A stretch of DNA of 8,148 nt, taken from positions 1 through 8,148 of the forward strand of contig CADBPX010000060.1 of NCBI GenBank assembly GCA_902796625.1. Direction: 5' to 3'. This stretch comes from an uncultured Pseudomonadota bacterium (GTDB lineage Bacteria > Pseudomonadota > Alphaproteobacteria > RF32 > CAG-239). Position numbers and translations under genes: made by a program. The notes below the pieces were generated by a model that was not told the origin of the DNA, did no database searches, and worked only from the letters and a program-made list of their open reading frames with translations. Position 1 is the stretch's first letter. Every line of letters starts with the position of its first letter. Shown piece after piece: positions 1-6,141 of this stretch.

Positions 1-33
1 GCTATTAAACGTACGGTTTGCTAAAATTAATAC

Positions 34-67
34 AAAAAAAGCACCGGCTTTAATCAGCACAGTGCTT
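34..67 (-). terminator. Weak candidate terminator downstream of the antiporter
   Basis: Read on the minus strand, AAAGC-CGGT-GCTTT (51 to 38) forms a 5-bp stem with a tetraloop followed directly by four further T residues (37 to 34). An alternative longer fold pairs GTGCTT (62-67) with AAGCAC (39-44). Only minus-strand transcription would place a U-tract after the stem, so it would serve the antiporter gene, whose stop lies about 210 bases upstream in that direction. The stem is short, so this is tentative. Confidence 0.35.
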
Positions 68-199
68 CAACTCACAGAATGGTTCAAAAATCCCTTTTCT
101 CCACTCTAAAATTTTTGATACAATATTCGTCACTAAATGTCAAGTATTTTCTTATTTTACAACATATTTTTCCTATTTTATATCAAACAACGACATCAC

Positions 200-255
200 A
201 ACCTATTGATAAGCAATACATTTACTCGAATGATAAGTTTTATCCACAATAGGTT
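200..255. repeat. Inverted repeat / hairpin in the 3' flank of the antiporter gene
   Basis: AACCTATTG (200-208) and CAATAGGTT (247-255) are perfect 9-base inverted arms. Just inside them ATAA (209-212) can pair with TTAT (240-243) across a 3-base bulge. It starts about 20 bases past the antiporter stop and could fold in that mRNA's 3' end. There is no convincing U-tract beside it, so it is not called a terminator. The arm and bulge include TTATCCACA (240-248), a match to the DnaA-box consensus. The rest of 1-274 holds no gene that I can support. Confidence 0.4.
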
Positions 256-274
256 ACAAAAAAACAAAAATATA

Positions 275-2164
275 TCAGTTACTTTCGTCAGTTTCTTGTT
301 TTTCACCCTGCAAGTTATCCAAAAACTGATTTTCTATTTTCAAATATTGTTTCATTAACCATTTTGAACGCGAAATAAGCATAATTGAGGCCAAAAGCAT
401 TATCAGGATAACTTTCGGATTTTCGGTTAAAAATTGATGCACGGCCGTAACGATAAAAAAAGCGGCAATCAGCAAGCGAAATCCGGTTAAAATCACCAAA
501 GGCAGACGATTCGCTCGATTTGCCGTCCATAAATCGGTATAAATTTGGGCAATATGATTTTTTCGGCCTTGCAAAACGGTTTTAATCTGCTGTGGAACAG
601 CGAAAACATTTTTCTTTGCCTCATTTCCGGAATTTTGTTGCATATTTTTGTCGGTTGCGGAAGAACGCAAACGCGGAATTTTTACGAACACACTTTTCAG
701 CTTACCGGCGATTATCATATCCCAACCTCCCAAACCTTTTAAAAACGGTGCCATCAACAGCAAAGCCGCCAGAGTTGTCACGATACGAGCCGGAACATTG
801 GGCAGATATTGATGAGCATATGGTTTAATTCCCTGATTAACAAACGCAATAATCGCTGAAAGCAAAAATGCCGATACCAATATGCGGATAAACCAGCTTT
901 TGAACAAATCACGCCATAACTGTTCCTCTTTGGAAGTTTCCTTATTTTTGCGTGCATTTTGGTTAATATTTGCCAATAATTTTTCCGGTAATATTTTTTC
1001 TAAAATATGGTTAGCTTTTCCCGAAGATTTTATCATTATAGGCGTCAAAAATGTTGTAATAACCGACACAGCAACGATAATCGGATAAACAAAATCATCT
1101 ATAACGCCCAAACTTTTACCGAGCGAAGCGATAATAAAAGCGAATTCTCCGACTTGTGCCAAAGAAAATCCGCAAGAAACTGCTGTTTTCAAATTTTGGC
1201 CGGAAATAACAAAACCGAAAGTGGAAAACACCACCATACCGCTCAACACCACCAAAGTTATGGTAATTATCGGCGTGGCATAAGTTACAAACATCTCCGG
1301 ATCGACCATCATTCCGACGGTAACGAAAAACACCGCGCCGAAAAAGTCTTTCAACGGTTTAATAACTTGCTCCACTCGTCGAATAACTGCTGTTTCGGAT
1401 AAAATTGATCCCATAACAAAGGCACCTAAAGCCGATGAAAAGCCAAAATAAACTGCTAAATAAACCATTGAAAGACTTAAAGCCACGGCCACTAACAGCA
1501 ACATTTCGTCATTAAGAAATTCATTCACTTTTTTTAAGGTTGTCGGAATAAGATAAATACCGCAAACAAAGCACAGTATTAAAAAGGCCAAAAGTTTTAA
1601 AATGCTGAAAACAAGTGCACTGCCGCTTATTCCCTGCCCCAATGCAATTGTCGGCAATAAAACGAGCAGCAAAATCCCCATAATATCTTCAATAACCAGA
1701 ACACCGAAAACCAAATCTGTAAACTTTTGTTTTTTAATATTTAAATCATCAAATGCCTTAATAATAATGGTTGTTGACGACATAGATATCATCGAACCGA
1801 GGAAAAAACTATCAGTTGTAGTCCAACCGAGAAGCATTCCCACATAATGCCCGACAAACAACATTAGAAAAATATTCAAAGTTGCGGTAATCATAGCTGA
1901 TTTACCGACACTCAGCATTTTTTTGAAACTAAATTCCAGTCCCAAACTGAACAACAAAAAGATAACCCCGATATCAGCCCATAGTGTAAGATTAGCCCTA
2001 TCGGTTACGGTTGGCACAAAATTAAGATACGGACCGGCCAAAATTCCGGCCAAAATATAGCCGAGCACCATCGGCTGTTTTAATTTTTTGAAGATAATCG
2101 TCGTTATGGCGGCATAAAGTGTAATTAAAGTCAAATCAACAATCAAAGGGTGCAAGCCGTGCAT
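275..2164 (-). CDS. CPA2-family cation/proton antiporter, with C-terminal membrane segments instead of an RCK domain
   Basis: This 629-residue integral membrane protein should exchange Na+ or K+ for H+ across the inner membrane. The first ~390 residues are a Na_H_Exchanger domain. PMVLGYILAGILAGP (31-45), LGLEFSFKKM (about 74-83), a Ser/Thr-rich SMSSTT segment (about 127-132) and the ion-binding acidic pair E159-D160 in a VIEDIMG motif are all visible. Later come FFVTVGMMVDP and SLAQVGEFAF. After the exchanger domain there is no TrkA-N/RCK nucleotide-binding domain as in KefB/KefC. Instead there are hydrophobic segments near 424-443 and 456-475, a charged cytosolic-looking linker, and two more near 554-597. 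The ATG at 2164 is preceded by AGGA (2173-2176). The gene is divergent from rplJ. From memory the closest relatives are Bacteroidetes-type antiporters, which would suggest transfer. Ion specificity cannot be read from the sequence. Confidence 0.92.
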   Translation of the reverse strand: MHGLHPLIVDLTLITLYAAITTIIFKKLKQPMVLGYILAGILAGPYLNFVPTVTDRANLTLWADIGVIFLLFSLGLEFSFKKMLSVGKSAMITATLNIFLMLFVGHYVGMLLGWTTTDSFFLGSMISMSSTTIIIKAFDDLNIKKQKFTDLVFGVLVIEDIMGILLLVLLPTIALGQGISGSALVFSILKLLAFLILCFVCGIYLIPTTLKKVNEFLNDEMLLLVAVALSLSMVYLAVYFGFSSALGAFVMGSILSETAVIRRVEQVIKPLKDFFGAVFFVTVGMMVDPEMFVTYATPIITITLVVLSGMVVFSTFGFVISGQNLKTAVSCGFSLAQVGEFAFIIASLGKSLGVIDDFVYPIIVAVSVITTFLTPIMIKSSGKANHILEKILPEKLLANINQNARKNKETSKEEQLWRDLFKSWFIRILVSAFLLSAIIAFVNQGIKPYAHQYLPNVPARIVTTLAALLLMAPFLKGLGGWDMIIAGKLKSVFVKIPRLRSSATDKNMQQNSGNEAKKNVFAVPQQIKTVLQGRKNHIAQIYTDLWTANRANRLPLVILTGFRLLIAAFFIVTAVHQFLTENPKVILIMLLASIMLISRSKWLMKQYLKIENQFLDNLQGEKQETDESN

Positions 2165-2274
2165 ATTAACATTCCTATAATTTCAAGCAGATTATTCATA
2201 ATTTGGATAACGTAAAAAGTTTAATATTTCAACCACTTTTTTTTCATAATGACAAGCAAATAGCAATTTACCTC

Positions 2275-2303
2275 TTGACAAGATAAAAAAAGTATTTTAT
2301 ATG
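2275..2303 (+). promoter_or_regulatory. Sigma-70-type promoter of rplJL
   Basis: A perfect -35 box TTGACA (2275-2280) is followed after 17 bases by TATATG (2298-2303), a 4/6 match to the -10 box. A start near 2310 would give an RNA leader of about 240 bases before rplJ, enough to hold the structured element at 2339-2419. No other strong promoter is seen between the divergent antiporter and rplJ. Confidence 0.6.
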
Positions 2304-2338
2304 GTTCACCAATGAATGCAATTTTGCTGTGTTCATGG

Positions 2339-2419
2339 CTGTCCAAGACCGTGGGCGGATATTGGAAGACGGTTTTGTTAACAAACTCTTCGAATATCCT
2401 TAATTTCCTGCGTAGACGG
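2339..2419 (+). promoter_or_regulatory. Ribosomal protein L10 leader (autoregulatory mRNA element)
   Basis: The sequence folds into the L10-leader architecture. CTGTC (2339-2343) pairs with GACGG (2415-2419). An asymmetric internal loop follows, CAAGAC on one side and TA on the other, a candidate kink-turn. CGTGGG (2350-2355) pairs with CCTGCG (2407-2412). A 13-base hairpin arm with one G-G mismatch, GGATATTGGAAGA (2357-2369) with TCTTCGAATATCC (2387-2399), closes over a T-rich loop. The GTCCAAGACCGTGGGCGG and CCTGCGTAGACGG blocks match what I remember of alphaproteobacterial rplJ leaders. In this family the L10-L12 complex binds its own mRNA and represses translation, so excess stalk protein would shut down rplJL here. 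About 135 bases of less structured leader follow before the start codon. Confidence 0.85.
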
Positions 2420-2553
2420 AGTGAACTTGATTTTAATCAATAATCTTTTTCTCCTCGGACAGATTGGGTTCCACTTCAGGTTTTTCCTGTTGTGGGTTGG
2501 TAACGGTTCTTATCGCAAGGTAGGAATTTAACATTTTCGTATGGAGACAATAA

Positions 2554-3036
2554 GTGAACCGCGAAGAAAAAACAGAATTACTGAACTTCCTGAATGAGAT
2601 TTTCTCCAATTCAGAATCTGTTGTTATTACCGAAAACAAAGGTTTAACAGTGGCAGAAGCTGATGAGTTGAGAAACAAAATTCGTGAAGCCGGTGCTTCT
2701 TTGAGAGTTACTAAAAACCGTATTGCTCGTCTGGCATTAAAAGACACTAAGTTTGAAGCTTTAGCAGACCTTTTCAAAGGTCCGATCGCCGTAGCCTATG
2801 CTAAGGATCCGATTGCTGCATGTAAAGCTTGTGTTGAATTCGCTAAACAGAATGAAAAATTGGTTATCATCGGCGGTGCTTTATCTGATAAAGTACTAAG
2901 CATTGATGAAATCAAAGCGTTAGCTGCAATTCCGTCGATGGATGAATTGCGTGCTAAACTCATCGGCCTGTTACAAGCTCCGGCTTCGAAAGTTGCCAGA
3001 GTTCTTAAGGCATATAGCGAAAAGGAAGCCGCATAA
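2554..3036 (+). CDS. rplJ: 50S ribosomal protein L10
   Basis: This 160-residue protein is the base of the ribosomal stalk. Its N-terminal domain binds 23S rRNA and its C-terminal helix holds the L12 dimers. GLTVAEADELRNKIREAG, the VTKNRIARLAL rRNA-binding segment, FKGPIAVAY, and DELRAKLIGLLQAPAS leading into the C-terminal helix are all recognisable. The start is GTG at 2554, placed by GGAG (2543-2546) seven bases upstream and by agreement with family N-termini. The next gene, rplL, lies 48 bases downstream and is surely co-transcribed. Compared with the alphaproteobacterial L10 proteins I remember (about 172 residues), the C-terminal helix (139-160) lacks about 12 residues, suggesting one fewer L12-dimer site. 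Regulation is likely through the upstream L10 leader. Confidence 0.98.
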   Translation: MNREEKTELLNFLNEIFSNSESVVITENKGLTVAEADELRNKIREAGASLRVTKNRIARLALKDTKFEALADLFKGPIAVAYAKDPIAACKACVEFAKQNEKLVIIGGALSDKVLSIDEIKALAAIPSMDELRAKLIGLLQAPASKVARVLKAYSEKEAA

Positions 3037-3084
3037 GTTGGTTTTTAGTTTAATTTGTTAGTTTAATTTATTTGGAGAAAAAAA

Positions 3085-3456
3085 ATGGCAGATTTAGCCA
3101 AGTTAGTAGATGAATTATCAGCTTTAACCGTTATGGAAGCAGCTGATTTGTCAAAAATGTTAGAAGAAAAGTGGGGCGTTTCTGCTGCCGCTGCTGTTGC
3201 TGTTGCCGGTGCCGCTGGTGGTGCTGCCGCTGCAGCTGAAGAAAAAACAGAATTTGATGTTGTATTAGCTGACGCTGGTGCAAATAAAATCAATGTTATT
3301 AAAGAAGTTCGTGCTATTACCGGTTTAGGCTTGAAAGAAGCTAAAGATCTGGTTGAAGGTGCTCCGAAGACTATTAAAGAAGGCGCTACAAAGGAAGAAG
3401 CTGAAGCTATCAAAGCTAAGTTGGAAGCCGCTGGTGCTAAAGTTGAATTAAAGTAA
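3085..3456 (+). CDS. rplL: 50S ribosomal protein L7/L12
   Basis: This 123-residue stalk protein recruits and activates translational GTPases (EF-G, EF-Tu, IF2). Residues 1 to about 34 form the dimerisation and L10-binding domain (LVDELSALTVMEAADLSKML). Residues 35-52 are an Ala/Gly-rich hinge. Residues 55-123 are the globular factor-binding domain, with NKINVIKEVRAITGLGLKEAK and the VEGAPKTIKEGATKEEAE segment. The length is normal for the family. The start ATG follows GGAG (3074-3077) at seven bases. The heavy use of GCT, GAA and AAA codons fits a highly expressed gene in an AT-rich genome. The operon ends right after it at a strong terminator, so rpoB does not follow as it does in most bacteria. 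Confidence 0.99.
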   Translation: MADLAKLVDELSALTVMEAADLSKMLEEKWGVSAAAAVAVAGAAGGAAAAAEEKTEFDVVLADAGANKINVIKEVRAITGLGLKEAKDLVEGAPKTIKEGATKEEAEAIKAKLEAAGAKVELK

Positions 3457-3472
3457 TTTGATCAACGAAAAC

Positions 3473-3506
3473 AAAAAAACAGGCATCGTTTGATGCCTGT
3501 TTTTTT
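3473..3506. terminator. Bidirectional rho-independent terminator between rplL and the aquaporin gene
   Basis: CAGGCATC (3480-3487) pairs with GATGCCTG (3492-3499) around a GTTT loop. Seven A residues (3473-3479) and seven T residues (3500-3506) flank the stem, so it has a U-tract in both directions. It lies 16 bases past the rplL stop and 19 bases past the convergent aquaporin stop, so it can end both transcripts. Confidence 0.93.
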
Positions 3507-3525
3507 GTTTTTTCAAGGCAGATAT

Positions 3526-4380
3526 TTATCTTCTGCTCTGTCCTCTTGCAGATGGACTGCGGCGTGTGTTATTGCGACGCGGAGAATATCTGCGCGGTGC
3601 TTTAACTTCAGCCGGCGTTTCTTTTTTTGCCGCCGGAATTTGGCATGTGCAACCCTCGCCGCATTGGCAATTATCACCACAAGTGCACTCACCGCCTTTG
3701 CAGCAACCGCAACAACCACAGCAGCAACGAGAAGCCAAACCGGCAATCAAACCGGCAACCGACGGAACAACCAAGAACAGCCACAATTGAGTTAAAGCTT
3801 CACCGCCGACAAAAACAGCCGGACCGAAACTGCGTGCCGGATTAACCGAAACGCCGGTAATCTGTAAACCCAAGATGTGAATAACAGTTAAGGTTAAACC
3901 GATTACGACACCGGCAATTTTCAAATTATCGGCCGTTGTCCGCAAAATAACTTTTACGAAAATAAAAGTTGCAATAAACTCAAACAAAATCGCTGAAGTC
4001 ATATTATACCCGCTGGCATAATTTTCACCCCAACCATTTTGTCCCAAGCCGTTGAGAGCAACGTCGTATCCGGACAAATGTCCGTTGGCAATGGCAATAA
4101 TCACATAAGCACCAAGAGCGGCACCGGCGAACTGCCCTGCAATATAACCAAGAACATCTCCGAACTTCATGCGTCCTGCTGACCATACACCGAGTGTAAC
4201 AGCCGGATTAACATGAGCACCGGAAACCGGACCAATGGCATAGACCATAGCCATAACAGCCAAGCCGAAAGCCAATGCGATACCTGTGTTACCGACATAC
4301 GGTGCCGAAAAAACAACCGTACCGCAACCAACCAAAACCAGAACAAATGTTCCGAACAATTCTGCAATATATTTTTTCAT
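3526..4380 (-). CDS. aqpZ: AqpZ-type aquaporin with a Cys-rich, then Arg-rich C-terminal tail
   Basis: This inner-membrane water channel (284 residues) has six membrane helices and two half-helices. Both signature motifs are present: SGAHVNPAVTLG (NPA at 58-60) and SVNPARSFGPA (NPA at 180-182). The selectivity filter aligns with E. coli AqpZ as F38, H168, V177 and R183. Val stands where AqpZ has Thr. The channel proper ends near residue 217, close to the normal family length. A 67-residue extension follows: 13 Cys in 28 residues (219-246), then a Lys/Arg/Ser/Pro-rich end (252-284). In this family both termini face the cytoplasm. I start at ATG 4380 because GGAG (4386-4389) lies six bases upstream. 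An in-frame ATG at 4392 overlaps that site and would add only four residues. The flavo-diiron gene lies 84 bases upstream on the same strand, with no terminator seen between them. Confidence 0.95.
   Translation of the reverse strand: MKKYIAELFGTFVLVLVGCGTVVFSAPYVGNTGIALAFGLAVMAMVYAIGPVSGAHVNPAVTLGVWSAGRMKFGDVLGYIAGQFAGAALGAYVIIAIANGHLSGYDVALNGLGQNGWGENYASGYNMTSAILFEFIATFIFVKVILRTTADNLKIAGVVIGLTLTVIHILGLQITGVSVNPARSFGPAVFVGGEALTQLWLFLVVPSVAGLIAGLASRCCCGCCGCCKGGECTCGDNCQCGEGCTCQIPAAKKETPAEVKAPRRYSPRRNNTRRSPSARGQSRR
3643..3726 (-). other. Metallothionein-like cysteine cluster within the aquaporin tail
   Basis: These 28 codons (residues 219-246) hold 13 cysteines in two patterns. The first is CCC-G-CC-G-CC, directly after the last membrane helix. 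The second is a strictly regular CxCx3CxCx3CxC (CTCGDNCQCGEGCTC). Such Cys-x-Cys spacing is typical of metal-thiolate proteins such as metallothioneins. It is in frame with the channel and needs no frameshift. Metal binding is inferred, not shown. Confidence 0.75.
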
Positions 4381-4464
4381 AGTTTTCTCCATATAGTTCT
4401 AACAAGATCACTCTATCGCCCCATGCACAAAATGAAAAGAAAATTTTGTTTTTCTCCACATCTT

Positions 4465-5664
4465 TTAGGCTTTTATGATCTGTTCGGCCAAGTTTTCGAT
4501 TTCTGCCAATTGGGACTCTTTGACGGCAGACTTAATTGATAGAATCGGCTCAAGAAGCGTACAATTTTTCAATTGTGTAATTTCTTCTTTCATTTGTTTT
4601 CCGGCAGTTGCCGCCCACGATCCGTTTTCAATCAAAGCGATTGTTCTGTTTTGCAGGTTATGCGCCACAATATCTCGCAGCAGATTTTCCATATTTACAA
4701 AAATGCCGGCATTATAAGTTGCCGAAGCCAAGACCAGAGTCGAATAGCGGAAAGCCTGCGCGATAATATAAGACGGATGGGTAACCGATACATCATACAT
4801 ATGAATATGACGAACACCTTTTTCCGCCAATTTAGCGGCAAGTATCTGCGCGGCATTTTCCGTATTGCCGTAGATTGATCCGTAAGCAATAACCACGCCT
4901 TTTTCTTCTGCTTCATATTTTGACCAAAGATCATATTTTTTGATGTAAAAATCCAAATCCTGACGCCAGATAAATCCGTGCAACGGACAAATCATTCGTA
5001 TATCAAGGGGTGCGGCTTTTTTTAAAACATTTTGCACCTGCGGCCCATACTTTCCGACAATATTCGTATAATAGCGGCGAGCCTCGTCAAGATATTCACC
5101 GACAAAATTCACCTCATCGGCAAAAATATTACCGTTTAACGCTCCGAACGTTCCGAATGCATCGGCCGAAAACAGAACTTTATCGGTTCGATCATAGGTC
5201 ATCATCACTTCCGGCCAATGTACCATCGGCGCCGCAATAAAGGCAAGCTCGTGATGTCCGGTATTAAGCGTGTCGCCTTCTTTGACGAGCATAAAGCTGT
5301 CATCAGATAACGAAAAATCGAAAAACTGCGCAATCATTTTTTTAATTTGCGCATTACATACGATTTTAACCTGCGGATAACGCATCATCAAATGTTCCAA
5401 CTCTGCGCAATGATCCGGTTCCATGTGATGAACAACCGCATAATCAAGCGTACGACCGTTCAAGGCGTGGGTTAAATTTTCAAAAAACTGTCGGCTGACA
5501 GATGAATCCACCGTATCGAAAAGTACGGTACGATCGTCGCAAAGCAAGTACGAATTATACGAAATACCATGCGGAATCGGATAAACATTTTCAAACAAGG
5601 CTAAGCGGCGGTCACTGGCGCCGATCCATGTCAAATCTTTTGTGATCAATCGTGTATTATACAT
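4465..5664 (-). CDS. fprA: Flavo-diiron protein (class A; O2 and/or NO reductase)
   Basis: This 399-residue cytoplasmic enzyme reduces O2 to water or NO to N2O at a diiron site, using electrons from FMN. The N-terminal metallo-beta-lactamase-like domain (about 1-250) has the full ligand set: H80, E82 and D84 in HMEPDH, then H149 (VHWPE), D168 (SADAFG) and H229 (CPLHG). The flavodoxin domain (about 256-399) carries the FMN phosphate loop GSIYGNTE at 262-269. No rubredoxin or flavin-reductase domain is fused, so it is the minimal class A form and needs a separate donor, not seen in this window. ATG 5664 follows AAGGAG (5672-5677) at seven bases. A promoter lies at 5721-5749. O2 or NO preference cannot be told from sequence. 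The gene suggests an anaerobe or microaerophile that meets oxygen or nitrosative stress. Confidence 0.97.
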   Translation of the reverse strand: MYNTRLITKDLTWIGASDRRLALFENVYPIPHGISYNSYLLCDDRTVLFDTVDSSVSRQFFENLTHALNGRTLDYAVVHHMEPDHCAELEHLMMRYPQVKIVCNAQIKKMIAQFFDFSLSDDSFMLVKEGDTLNTGHHELAFIAAPMVHWPEVMMTYDRTDKVLFSADAFGTFGALNGNIFADEVNFVGEYLDEARRYYTNIVGKYGPQVQNVLKKAAPLDIRMICPLHGFIWRQDLDFYIKKYDLWSKYEAEEKGVVIAYGSIYGNTENAAQILAAKLAEKGVRHIHMYDVSVTHPSYIIAQAFRYSTLVLASATYNAGIFVNMENLLRDIVAHNLQNRTIALIENGSWAATAGKQMKEEITQLKNCTLLEPILSIKSAVKESQLAEIENLAEQIIKA

Positions 5665-5720
5665 ATTCTATCTCCTTTGTGGCATATCATAATGAATTTC
5701 GTTCAAATGTAAATATTTAT

Positions 5721-5749
5721 AAAATATGCACTGCATAACTTTTTGACAA
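5721..5749 (-). promoter_or_regulatory. Promoter of the flavo-diiron gene
   Basis: On the minus strand TTGTCA (5749 to 5744, 5/6 match) is followed after exactly 17 bases by TATTTT (5726 to 5721, 4/6 match). It begins just beyond the A-tract of the preceding operon's terminator (5751-5785), so the gene has its own start point. It could also serve the aquaporin gene by read-through. Confidence 0.5.
5725..5737. promoter_or_regulatory. Dyad TATGCA-C-TGCATA inside the flavo-diiron promoter
   Basis: A perfect 6+1+6 inverted repeat lies mainly between the proposed -35 and -10 boxes and touches the -10 box. A dimeric repressor bound here would block polymerase. ATGCAT-type half-sites occur in NsrR operators from memory, which would suit a gene for NO or O2 removal, but a 13-base dyad in AT-rich DNA can also arise by chance. 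Confidence 0.3.
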
Positions 5750-5750
5750 C

Positions 5751-5785
5751 AAAAAAACCTCTGAAATTAATTCAGAGGTTTTTTT
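5751..5785 (-). terminator. Rho-independent terminator of the holin-like operon
   Basis: CCTCTGAA (5758-5765) pairs with TTCAGAGG (5771-5778) around an ATTAA loop. Seven A residues (5751-5757) and seven T residues (5779-5785) flank the stem. On the minus strand it begins 3 bases past the stop of the 113-residue gene and ends before the flavo-diiron promoter. It has the same symmetric form as the terminator at 3473-3506. Confidence 0.92.
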
Positions 5786-5787
5786 AC

Positions 5788-6129
5788 TCAGATTAAATCC
5801 TCAAAAACCCAGGAAAGGATTCCGAGGATCAAAGATCCGATGAGCTGCACTACATACATCAAACCGACCAGTACAACAAAGCCGATCAATACATGTAAAA
5901 TAGAAGCAATCAAAGATCCAAAACCTGTCATCGCCGGCACATCAACAAAAAAGCACAGCACAAAACCGACGACAAGAAGGCTTCTAAATCCGACCTGCAA
6001 CAGCGGCATCTGAAAACTCAGAATTTTACCTTGGGAAAAAATCTGAGCCAATCCACAGACAACTCCGATACAAGCGATCGTTGTCAGAATCTGCGAAGAC
6101 AGAACAAAATGAATAAGTGATGTAACCAC
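5788..6129 (-). CDS. Small hydrophobic membrane protein, unknown, partner of the holin-like gene
   Basis: I do not recognise this 113-residue protein. It is strongly hydrophobic, with segments near 5-31, 45-63 and 70-107 (the last long enough for two helices), few charges, and an acidic end (FEDLI). The likely start is GTG at 6129, 12 bases after the stop of the upstream gene. No clear Shine-Dalgarno sequence precedes it, so translation may be coupled to that gene. It is last in a two-gene operon ended by the terminator at 5751-5785. Next to a holin-like gene, a holin, antiholin or accessory membrane role is possible, but this is context only. No endolysin or other phage gene lies in the window. 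Confidence 0.7.
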   Translation of the reverse strand: MVTSLIHFVLSSQILTTIACIGVVCGLAQIFSQGKILSFQMPLLQVGFRSLLVVGFVLCFFVDVPAMTGFGSLIASILHVLIGFVVLVGLMYVVQLIGSLILGILSWVFEDLI

Positions 6130-6141
6130 AACTGCAGAAAA

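Noticed and set aside
240..248. TTATCCACA as evidence for a replication origin
   Set aside because: It is a single box with no other perfect copy in the window, and no dnaA, dnaN, parAB or similar origin-linked gene is nearby.
137..358. 73-codon plus-strand frame of Phe/Ile/Lys-rich residues
   Set aside because: It overlaps the 3' end of the antiporter on the other strand, has no ribosome-binding site, and its composition is that of translated AT-rich DNA.
2421..2531. 36-codon leader-peptide frame starting at GTG 2421, ahead of rplJ
   Set aside because: GGAG abuts the GTG with no spacing, the start lies directly beside the paired L10-leader stem, and L10 operons are not known to use a leader peptide. 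A chance frame is more likely.
2433..2777. 114-codon minus-strand frame over the rplJ start
   Set aside because: It is antisense to a certain ribosomal protein gene and its leader, with no recognisable family.
3643..3726. Cys-rich aquaporin tail as a frameshift artefact
   Set aside because: The frame is continuous from the last membrane helix, the cysteine spacing is regular, and codon use matches the rest of the gene. Other frames here give only low-complexity translations.
4381..4392. Aquaporin start at the upstream ATG (4392)
   Set aside because: That ATG overlaps the GGAG ribosome-binding site that serves ATG 4380, and the family N-terminus fits MKKYIAELFGT.
4427..4449. Terminator between the flavo-diiron and aquaporin genes
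   Set aside because: ACAAAAT and ATTTTGT can pair, but the stem is all weak pairs apart from one G-C, and GCATGGGG rather than a U-tract follows on the minus strand.
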